NCBI GenBank assembly: GCA_030654645.1
Contig: JAURXC010000104.1
Coordinates: forward strand, 1 to 6,008
Length of the DNA: 6,008 bases
Direction of reading: 5' to 3'
Source: Deltaproteobacteria bacterium
GTDB taxonomy: Bacteria; Desulfobacterota; Desulfuromonadia; Geobacterales; Pseudopelobacteraceae
Each line of letters opens with the position of its first letter. The stretch's first letter is position 1. Positions 1-3,989 of the stretch are shown here, in pieces. A program made the position numbers and the translations under genes. Under the pieces are notes generated by a model. It did no database searches. It was not told the origin of the DNA and saw only the letters and a list, made by a program, of their open reading frames with translations.

Positions 1-2
1 AT

Positions 3-302
3 TCAAAGACTGACTGGGAACGAGTACAGCATGACGCTGCAACCGACGCCCCTATCAAATACGATCCTGATACAGATCTGTATGATCCTAACGATCCGAC
101 ACAGGTAAAAAATTTCTTTGCAATGGCAAAGGTTGTTCGCAAACCCGGCAGGCCGAAGGCAGAGACGACCAAGATACCAACAGCCATCCGATTGTCAACC
201 GATGTAGTCGAATACTTCAAATCAACCGGAGCAGGTTGGCAGTCACGGATTGACGCCGCCCTGCGCGACTGGATGGCCGGGCATCCGCTCAAACGAGTAT
301 AG
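3..302 (+). CDS. brnA: BrnA-type antitoxin, 3' part (5' end outside window)
   Basis: The frame is open from the first bases and ends at TAG 300-302, giving 99 visible residues; the start lies upstream of the window. The visible part begins with a TDWERV segment, has an acidic middle (DPDTDLYDPND), then a basic hinge VVRKPGRPKA, then a ribbon-helix-helix-like end (AIRLSTDVVEYFKSTGAGWQ followed by SRIDAALRDWM). This order (DW near the N-terminus, RKPGRPK hinge, RLS-DVVEYFKS-G-GWQSRI-AALR) is the signature of the BrnA/DUF4415 antitoxins. These bind and neutralise the BrnT ribonuclease and repress their own operon. BrnT normally precedes BrnA, so the toxin gene is probably just upstream, outside the window. 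The vapBC operon follows about 140 bp downstream of its stop. The family call is from motifs I recognise; no search was run. Confidence 0.85.
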   Translation, partial: SKTDWERVQHDAATDAPIKYDPDTDLYDPNDPTQVKNFFAMAKVVRKPGRPKAETTKIPTAIRLSTDVVEYFKSTGAGWQSRIDAALRDWMAGHPLKRV

Positions 303-440
303 GCAGAATTTTCAATGACAGAGTGCATATGAATATCCCTTTGCTAGTTTTGGGGAACCCCAGGGCAGTTATCTATCATACATAATTCAACTTTAGAAAA
401 AACATAATGAGCAAAAGCGTAGACGTCAAACAAACCATCC

Positions 441-469
441 TTTACATTACACACACTCCTTGGTAGTAT
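441..469 (+). promoter_or_regulatory. Candidate sigma-70 promoter of vapBC
   Basis: TTTACA (441-446, five of six to TTGACA) is followed after exactly 17 bases by TAGTAT (464-469, four of six to TATAAT). This predicts transcription starting near 476 and a short leader before the vapB ATG at 498. The -10 lies inside the left arm of the palindrome at 463-482, as expected for an autorepressed TA operon. TATATT at 467-472 is an alternative -10 with a poorer 20-base spacer. Confidence 0.55.
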
Positions 470-491
470 ATTTTAATACTACTGACAAGGA
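457..491. promoter_or_regulatory. Palindromic operator of vapBC overlapping the -10 and the RBS
   Basis: GTAGTAT (463-469) and ATACTAC (476-482) are perfect inverted repeats with a 6-base spacer. The symmetry extends outward as TCCTTG (457-462) and CAAGGA (486-491), offset by three bases on the right. The outer right arm contains the start of the Shine-Dalgarno AAGGAGG (487-493). The likely binder is the VapB ribbon-helix-helix domain, alone or in complex with VapC, as known for vapBC operons. With transcription starting near 476, the left arm would not be in the RNA, so a DNA operator is more likely than an RNA hairpin that hides the RBS. Confidence 0.6.
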
Positions 492-497
492 GGACAT

Positions 498-737
498 ATG
501 CACCTCGTAAAAACTTCAATTACCCTGCCCGACGATCTCCTTCAGGAAGCAAAATCGATGTCTAAAAACGTAAGCAGCTTCATCACCGAGGCTCTGCGGG
601 AACACATCCGCCAGCGAAAAGTGCAGAAGGCGATGGAATCCTTTGGCAGTTGGAAAGATAGAGAAAACACAAGCGTAGACATTGTGAACGACCTGAGAAA
701 AGAGGGGGATCGCGACTATGCCGGGCGTTCTCATTGA
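498..737 (+). CDS. vapB: VapB-type ribbon-helix-helix antitoxin
   Basis: This 79-aa protein starts at an ATG preceded by a strong AAGGAGG (487-493). Residues 5-11 (KTSITLP) form the beta strand of a ribbon-helix-helix DNA-binding fold. Two helices follow (DDLLQEAKSMS and VSSFITEALREHIRQR, roughly residues 12-40). The tail at about 44-79 (AMESFGSWKDRE...DIVNDLRKEGDRDY) is the toxin-wrapping region seen in VapB antitoxins; the FGSW and LR-E-R features are typical. It should neutralise the VapC nuclease encoded immediately downstream and repress the operon. The last 20 bases overlap the start of vapC (718-737), so the two are translationally coupled. Length, gene order and overlap all match a canonical vapBC pair. 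Confidence 0.92.
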   Translation: MHLVKTSITLPDDLLQEAKSMSKNVSSFITEALREHIRQRKVQKAMESFGSWKDRENTSVDIVNDLRKEGDRDYAGRSH

Positions 738-1110
738 CACTGATATTGCCATAGACTTTCTGCGGGGAGCTGCATACACACAACCTCTGATGGGTGGTTT
801 GTGGGGGGATGGCCAGGCGATGATAAGTGTGTTGACTGTGTATGAGTTAACAGCTGGTATGCGTGATGCTGAGAAGGTTGTGACGCATAATTTCATAGAG
901 GCCTGCGCTGTTGAACCAATTACTCCAGAAATTGCAATTAAGGGTGGGGAGTTGTATCGAAAGTATCGCGCTAAGGGAGTTACGCTTACTTCACTTGACT
1001 GCCTGATCGCAGCAACGGCACTTGTTAAGGGATATAAGGTAGCTACCAGAAACGTGAAACATTATCCGGAAAAGGGATTATTGTTTTCCACTAACTCCCC
1101 GAAGGCGTAA
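718..1110 (+). CDS. vapC: VapC-type PIN-domain ribonuclease toxin
   Basis: This 130-aa protein is about the usual VapC length. PIN-domain acidic residues are visible: D7 in LIDTD, E43 in VYELTAG and D94 in SLDCLIAA. The final motif TRNVKHYP (110-117) has Asn112 at the usual fourth position. VapC toxins are Mg-dependent endoribonucleases that cut specific tRNAs or rRNA and stop translation when freed from VapB. The ATG at 718 overlaps the vapB coding end. The region just before it contains GAGGGGG-like purines (about 700-708) that could act as an RBS inside vapB. All key catalytic residues are present, so the toxin looks intact. The RNA target cannot be read from sequence. Confidence 0.94.
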   Translation: MPGVLIDTDIAIDFLRGAAYTQPLMGGLWGDGQAMISVLTVYELTAGMRDAEKVVTHNFIEACAVEPITPEIAIKGGELYRKYRAKGVTLTSLDCLIAATALVKGYKVATRNVKHYPEKGLLFSTNSPKA

Positions 1111-1150
1111 CAGCCCTTGATACAAGACAAAAGAAAAGCGCGAGGGGACA

Positions 1151-1220
1151 AACGGGTAAGGGGGAGCTTTTTTCTCTCCCACCTACACCACCCGGCATGC
1201 GGGTCCGCACCGGGCGGTTC
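1151..1220 (-). mobile_element. Group II intron 3' relic (domain V and domain VI-like hairpins), no RT
   Basis: Read on the minus strand, 1220-1185 starts GAACCGCC and ends GGTGGTGT. It folds into a 9-bp lower helix, a 2-base bulge (TG) on the 3' strand only, a 4-bp upper helix and a 4-base loop (GACC). The size is about 34 nt. This is the architecture of group II intron domain V, and the GAACCGCC...GGTGGTGT form is familiar from bacterial introns. A second hairpin follows (GGGAG, A-rich loop, CTCCC, about 1180-1158). It leads into TTACCCGTT at about 1159-1151, which resembles a domain VI and 3' splice end. No reverse transcriptase or maturase frame lies on the minus strand upstream, so the element looks like a deleted remnant. 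The loop is not a GNRA tetraloop, which weakens the call. Confidence 0.55.
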
Positions 1221-1460
1221 AATGAAGTTACCCTTTGCCACTCTCTTTGCCTCCTGATTTCCAGTTCATTCGCAAGTCACGCCCAGGAATCTGATGTCGC
1301 GGGTTCGGGCTGCACCGGCCACGCAGGGAAACCGGTTGACCCGGCTGTACACAAACAGCTAGAATACAATCTCTTTTAACGCCAAAAACCGTTCCACCCG
1401 GCAAACCGCTGACAGCATTCGAAGTTTTTACGTCATTCTATTTCAGCAGGGAGGTGCTAC
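1221..1460. other. Intergenic stretch, no supported gene
   Basis: The gap from the vapC stop to the next gene is 350 bases. Apart from the intron-like hairpins at 1151-1220 I see no gene with a convincing start, RBS or family signature. Short frames on both strands here have no supporting features. This stretch may hold decayed intron sequence and, near its right end, the undetected promoter of the gene at 1461. A Shine-Dalgarno GGGAGGT (1449-1455) closes it. Confidence 0.5.
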
Positions 1461-2231
1461 ATGAAGAGATGTCTGGCAGTTTTTGTCGCAATGTGCCTGG
1501 TTTGGACAGCCGGGACTGTTTCGGCTTCATCGCTGGCTTATCAGCCGGAAAGCCTGTCCCTGACGATACCAGCCGGAGCCGAGCAGCAGGCATTTATAAA
1601 GGTCGGGGTTGAAGACGGCAGTTCACCGACCTACTTCCTGTTTTTCATGGACAGGCTCGTCAACGCCAACCTGCCGGCCGAGTGGCTGACAGTCTCGCCG
1701 GCCAGCGCATTCCTTTTCGGCAGTTCGAGCGCCGCTTCGCTGCTGACAATTCGTGTTCCCGACGGGACGTCAACCGGTGTCTACTCCGCTTACATGCTGT
1801 CGCGGGCCATGGCTGCTCACGACGTCGCCCAGCCGGGCAACGGTATCCGGATAGATGTGACCGTACCTTCTCAATGCAGCGGCATTCCGGTCGTCACGCT
1901 TGATTCGCTACAGCCTTTGATCATTTGGCCCCCGGATCACAGCATGACCCAGGTGGTCGTTACCGGTACGGTTCAGATGCCGGCCGGATGCACGGTCGCC
2001 GAGGCCGGCTACGCAATTGAGGATGAATACCGCATGATCTCCGGCATCGGCAAGATAAGGATTGATACGGGTGGAAATTTCACCGTCGCGCTTCCGGTTG
2101 AAGCCATGCGCCACGGCCAGGACAAGGACGGACGGCATTACGCAATCACGGTTTATGCAAGGAACGAGGCCGGGAGCGGCTCATCCATCACCCGGACAGT
2201 TGTGGTTCCCCACGACCATTCAGACAAATGA
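1461..2231 (+). CDS. Secreted two-domain protein with a C-terminal IWPP...VPHDH beta domain
   Basis: The protein has 256 aa, with ATG 1461 preceded by GGGAGGT (1449-1455). Residues 1-22 form a signal peptide: MKR, a hydrophobic core, and VSA before a probable cleavage at 22/23. The N-terminal part (about 25-135) is strand-rich with a PAEWLTVSP segment, like bacterial Ig-type or BACON-type beta sandwiches. The C-terminal part (about 138-253) opens with Cys139 and IWPPDH (155-160). It continues with Cys177, DKDGRHYAITVYARNEAG (221-238) and ends in VVVPHDH (247-253). I know this LWPPNH...DGR-Y-I...VPHD pattern from extracellular and anchored bacterial proteins, where it behaves as an Ig-like accessory domain of unknown function. 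Cys139 and Cys177 could form a disulfide after export. No catalytic motif is visible. The protein is probably periplasmic or extracellular, and its role is unknown. No neighbour shares its operon. Confidence 0.85.
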   Translation: MKRCLAVFVAMCLVWTAGTVSASSLAYQPESLSLTIPAGAEQQAFIKVGVEDGSSPTYFLFFMDRLVNANLPAEWLTVSPASAFLFGSSSAASLLTIRVPDGTSTGVYSAYMLSRAMAAHDVAQPGNGIRIDVTVPSQCSGIPVVTLDSLQPLIIWPPDHSMTQVVVTGTVQMPAGCTVAEAGYAIEDEYRMISGIGKIRIDTGGNFTVALPVEAMRHGQDKDGRHYAITVYARNEAGSGSSITRTVVVPHDHSDK

Positions 2232-2245
2232 GCTGCGAGGAAAGT

Positions 2246-2280
2246 CTCCCGGCAGAAAGGGAGCCTTCGGCTCGCGGGAG
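2246..2280 (+). other. Stem-loop just downstream of the secreted-protein gene
   Basis: CTCCCG (2246-2251) pairs with CGGGAG (2275-2280), and inside it GAGCC (2261-2265) pairs with GGCTC (2269-2273) around TTC. The hairpin sits 14 bases after the stop at 2231. It has no T-tract, so it may stabilise the 3' end of the mRNA rather than terminate transcription. Confidence 0.4.
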
Positions 2281-2388
2281 CATGAGACAGCGGGGAATAA
2301 CGTCAGAGCAAAACCGCTAGCAGGATTATTGAGAGTTTGAAAATATCAGAAGATGCAAGAGTGCCAGTGCATCACCAGAGGGTAACCG

Positions 2389-2424
2389 AGACCAGGCCGG
2401 TCGGCACACTAACCGGCCTGGTCT
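2389..2424. terminator. Perfect 13-bp hairpin between convergent genes, likely bidirectional terminator
   Basis: AGACCAGGCCGGT (2389-2401) and ACCGGCCTGGTCT (2412-2424) are exact inverted repeats around a 10-base loop. The hairpin begins 7 bases after the stop of the minus-strand gene (TAG at 2434-2432) and lies 157 bases past the plus-strand stop at 2231. Its position suits termination of both transcripts. Neither flank has a good T-run (GTCTATACT on plus, CGGTTACCC on minus), so intrinsic termination may be weak. Confidence 0.55.
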
Positions 2425-2431
2425 GTCTATA

Positions 2432-2668
2432 CTACGTTCTCGACGGAACCGTAGACCGGCGCGGCGTATCTCCGGCAATACAGCTCCGGATTCCTGATAC
2501 AGCCAATTGGGCAGACTTCTGTACCGCAGGCTGGTTTTTCTTCTGTAACGTCACCGCGAGGCGTTTCTTCCCCAGCAGGTTCCAGTAAACCATGAACGCG
2601 GCGGCAATGACGAACAGCATGGATCCAAACAACGTAAAAACCGACTGCAGCATACTTGTATCACTCAT
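2432..2668 (-). CDS. Small single-pass membrane protein under riboswitch control
   Basis: The frame encodes 78 aa. Its ATG (2668-2666) follows AAGGAG at a good distance on the minus strand (the plus strand reads CTCCTT at about 2675-2680). Residues 8-31 (SVFTLFGSMLFVIAAAFMVY plus WNLL) form one transmembrane segment. A basic stretch GKKR follows, predicting the C-terminus in the cytoplasm. The remainder (about 38-78) is polar and basic, with one Cys (63), and ends in PRRSTVPSRT. I do not recognise a family. It is the only gene downstream of the two GEMM riboswitches on this strand, which argues that it is real and regulated by a cyclic dinucleotide. A role in envelope or electron-transfer physiology would fit known GEMM regulons but is not shown here. 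The hairpin at 2389-2424 closes the unit. The tail after about residue 50 is the least certain part. Confidence 0.72.
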   Translation of the reverse strand: MSDTSMLQSVFTLFGSMLFVIAAAFMVYWNLLGKKRLAVTLQKKNQPAVQKSAQLAVSGIRSCIAGDTPRRSTVPSRT

Positions 2669-2762
2669 TCATTTCTCCTTTTACATAGTGTGAATTATCA
2701 ACATCTCCAGACGGGTAGATGTACGTACTGCCCGACTCCTTCCTGTCCCGGATTTACGGCGC

Positions 2763-2805
2763 AAAAAAACCGGGACCGAATCTCTGGGATATTTCGGCAA
2801 CCCGG
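2763..2805 (-). terminator. Intrinsic terminator of the downstream riboswitch
   Basis: On the minus strand CCGGG plus CCGAA pair with TTCGG plus CCCGG, separated by a small internal loop. Seven T follow (the A-run at 2763-2769 on plus). The 5' arm is the 3' end of the aptamer, so terminator and closed aptamer compete for the same bases. Ligand binding should therefore prevent termination (ON switch). Confidence 0.85.
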
Positions 2806-2866
2806 CTATCTCAGTGAGACCCTGTAGGCTTTCCGCCCCACCCTCGCGGATGGTTGAGTATTATCG
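2788..2866 (-). ncRNA. GEMM-I riboswitch, copy 1 (gene-proximal), probably GEMM-Ib/cGAMP type
   Basis: Read on the minus strand the element runs ATAATACTCAACC, CCATCC-GCGA-GGGTGG, GGCGGAAAGCC, CTACAGGGTCTCACTGAGATAG, CCGGGTTGCCGA. This matches the GEMM-I class (Rfam RF01051): a GNRA-capped first hairpin (GCGA loop), the conserved G-AAAGCC joining segment with the stacking A, a second hairpin carrying the receptor side, and a GGGTTGCCGA return strand. Aligned by eye to the Vibrio Vc2 aptamer, the position equal to G20 reads A. That is the hallmark of the cGAMP-selective GEMM-Ib subtype known from Geobacter; the alignment there needs a gap-free assumption. A terminator overlaps its 3' strand. 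It lies about 110 bases upstream of the small membrane-protein ORF. Confidence 0.92.
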
Positions 2867-2867
2867 T
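2788..2867 (-). repeat. 80-bp near-identical repeat, copy 1
   Basis: This stretch recurs at 3048-3127, exactly 260 bases away. The only difference is base 2816 (G) against 3076 (A). The match stops at the aptamer borders: 2787 against 3047 and 2868 onward against 3128 onward differ. The duplicated unit is thus the aptamer alone, and the terminators are not part of the exact repeat. Confidence 0.95.
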
Positions 2868-3020
2868 TACCACCAGGGGATGGCGCGGATCATGCCCGAC
2901 ACTCCATCCCGAGTTAGTTTTTCACCTTCGAACTTGGTTTATGCCTCTTTCCTTACCCCCTTTCCCGACGGTCTCACTGAATGTTGCGGACTGTCAATGA
3001 TACCGCCGAACGTTACCAAT

Positions 3021-3066
3021 AAAAAAGCCGGGTTACCGAATATCTTTGATATTTCGGCAACCCGGC
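3021..3066 (-). terminator. Intrinsic terminator of the upstream riboswitch
   Basis: On the minus strand GCCGGGTTGCCGAAATATC pairs with GATATTCGGTAACCCGGC. This gives about 18 pairs with one bulged A, a 3-base loop, then six T (A-run 3021-3026 on plus). It is longer and more stable than the terminator of copy 1. Its 5' arm includes the aptamer's closing strand, again predicting an ON switch. Confidence 0.9.
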
Positions 3067-3126
3067 TATCTCAGTAAGACCCTGTAGGCTTTCCGCCCCA
3101 CCCTCGCGGATGGTTGAGTATTATCG
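3048..3126 (-). ncRNA. GEMM-I riboswitch, copy 2 (promoter-proximal), probably GEMM-Ib/cGAMP type
   Basis: It has the same motif order as the aptamer at 2788-2866: the GCGA-capped hairpin, GGCGGAAAGCC, the second hairpin and GGGTTGCCGA. The single difference (GGTCTTACTGA here) falls in the second hairpin strand and is compatible with folding. It is first to be transcribed, starting about 28 bases after the start site predicted from the promoter at 3161-3189. No credible ORF lies between it and copy 1, so both control the same downstream gene in series. Confidence 0.92.
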
Positions 3127-3127
3127 T
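3048..3127 (-). repeat. 80-bp near-identical repeat, copy 2
   Basis: This is the partner of 2788-2867, with 79 of 80 bases identical in the same orientation. It covers the aptamer only. Confidence 0.95.
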
Positions 3128-3464
3128 GTATCTGCTCTGCTGCTATGTGATCTGGTGTGCACCCTACTACAGAAAATAGCGGTTGTCAAAAAAAAGCATA
3201 TTAATGAATACAGCACTACAAGGGGGGATAGGCCCTAAATTGAATTGACTCGCAGAAATCCAGGGGCGGATTTCAGACTGGCGCATATTTACGGAAATCA
3301 GAAGTCAACATCGTTCAGGCATCAGGTTCCGGATGAAAGCAAGATTGAAAATATCTCAGAAATGTGGCACTTTACGAGTAGCAAAATTAACGACAATATC
3401 CAACCTGCCAGGCGGCAGACGAGCGCAACGCCTCGCCCCTGTAGAAACACAGCTGGAGTAAAAT
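3127..3464. other. Divergent intergenic region
   Basis: This 338-base stretch separates the minus-strand riboswitch leader from the plus-strand gene at 3465. It holds the candidate minus-strand promoter at 3161-3189 and an A-run at 3188-3195. I see no convincing plus-strand promoter for the gene at 3465: TTTACG near 3372 with CAATAT 17 bases on is only a weak match. A plus-strand frame that opens at 3245 and overlaps the next gene lacks an RBS and a signal sequence, and I do not take it as real. Confidence 0.5.
3161..3189 (-). promoter_or_regulatory. Candidate promoter of the tandem riboswitch leader
   Basis: On the minus strand a perfect TTGACA (3189-3184) is followed after 17 bases by TAGGGT (3166-3161), a poor -10 (three of six). 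Transcription would begin near 3154, leaving a leader of about 28 bases before the first aptamer, which is normal for a riboswitch. The weak -10 could mean activator dependence, or that a neighbouring hexamer such as TAGTAG is used. Confidence 0.45.
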
Positions 3465-3809
3465 ATGATCAAATCAATAGCAGTTGCATCAATCATTTTA
3501 CTAGCCGCTTTCACTGCAGTGAAAATCCATGCCCAGGAGCCTGGCGAGTCCAAAACGGCCAGCTCCGGCCACAGCCCGGCTGTCGTTACCACTGGCACCC
3601 AACCCGCCCCCAGGACTCCCGAGCGCGGTTCCGCCCAGGTTCCCCTTGCCAACCTATTCCCAACCCGCGAACCTGTAGTCCGTAAAAACATCAATCCCGC
3701 CGTCGCACCGCCGCCCACCCGCCCCCACCTGGAAACCTTCGGATTGCAGCACGAATTTCATGGCGAGCTCACGACCTCCTTCAGCAACAGCAACGGAGTT
3801 CCCAATTAA
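3465..3809 (+). CDS. Small secreted proline-rich protein of unknown function
   Basis: The protein has 114 aa, with ATG 3465 preceded by GGAG (3455-3458). Residues 1-23 are a clear signal peptide (MIKS, a hydrophobic core, and KIHA before Q24). The mature part (24-114) is low in predicted order: Pro, Ser, Thr and Ala rich (about 24-65), then VVRKNINPAVAPPPTRPH (71-88), then a more structured tail FGLQHEFHGELTTSFSNSN (92-110). There is no Cys in the mature part and no recognisable domain. The abrupt end in SNGVPN could be natural, or could reflect truncation of a longer exported protein. It is transcribed away from the riboswitch leader and towards the 545-aa minus-strand gene. Signal peptide and RBS make it more credible than the overlapping frames. 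I do not recognise a family. Confidence 0.68.
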   Translation: MIKSIAVASIILLAAFTAVKIHAQEPGESKTASSGHSPAVVTTGTQPAPRTPERGSAQVPLANLFPTREPVVRKNINPAVAPPPTRPHLETFGLQHEFHGELTTSFSNSNGVPN

Positions 3810-3935
3810 AATAGTAAATCCGGCCGCACTTTCCGGCGTTCGTGTCTGAAAGGTTTTAGTCATTATGGCAGGATATACTGGAGACAGAATCATAACCATC
3901 CCATCATGAGAGAATTGCCGCGTGGTGGAATTACG

Positions 3936-3965
3936 GGTAGGGTGGAGGACAGGTTTCACCCTGCC
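3936..3965. terminator. Weak hairpin between convergent genes
   Basis: GGTAGGGTG (3936-3944) pairs with CACCCTGCC (3957-3965) except for one mismatch, around a 12-base loop. It lies between the stop of the small secreted gene (3809) and the end of the 545-aa gene (3990). No T-tract follows on either strand, so it is only a candidate transcript end. Confidence 0.35.
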
Positions 3966-3989
3966 CTCGCTCATCACTCCGGAGTAAAA

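Noticed and set aside
351..362. TGGGG-AA-CCCCA palindrome after brnA
   Set aside because: A 2-base loop cannot form the hairpin fully, and no T-run follows, so it is not a supported terminator.
1197..1379. Plus-strand 60-codon frame starting MRVRTGRFNEV
   Set aside because: Its start lies inside the domain V hairpin. Peptides like this are common mis-annotations of group II intron ends.
2814..3077. Plus-strand 87-codon frame across the repeat region
   Set aside because: It lies antisense to both riboswitches and is made largely of aptamer sequence. It has no RBS.
2788..3127. CRISPR or IS explanation for the 80-bp repeat
   Set aside because: There are only two copies, the sequence matches the GEMM-I fold in full, and no transposase or terminal repeats are present.
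3365..3385. TGGCAC...GAGTAGC as a sigma-54 promoter
   Set aside because: The gap between GG and GC is 13 bases, not the required 10.
3245..3685. Plus-strand 146-codon frame overlapping the small secreted gene
   Set aside because: It needs a TTG start with no RBS and has an Arg, Pro and Cys-rich shadow composition. The overlapping frame at 3465 has an RBS and a signal peptide.
3356..3718. Minus-strand 120-codon frame
   Set aside because: It is a shadow of the 3465-3809 gene with no RBS or domain.
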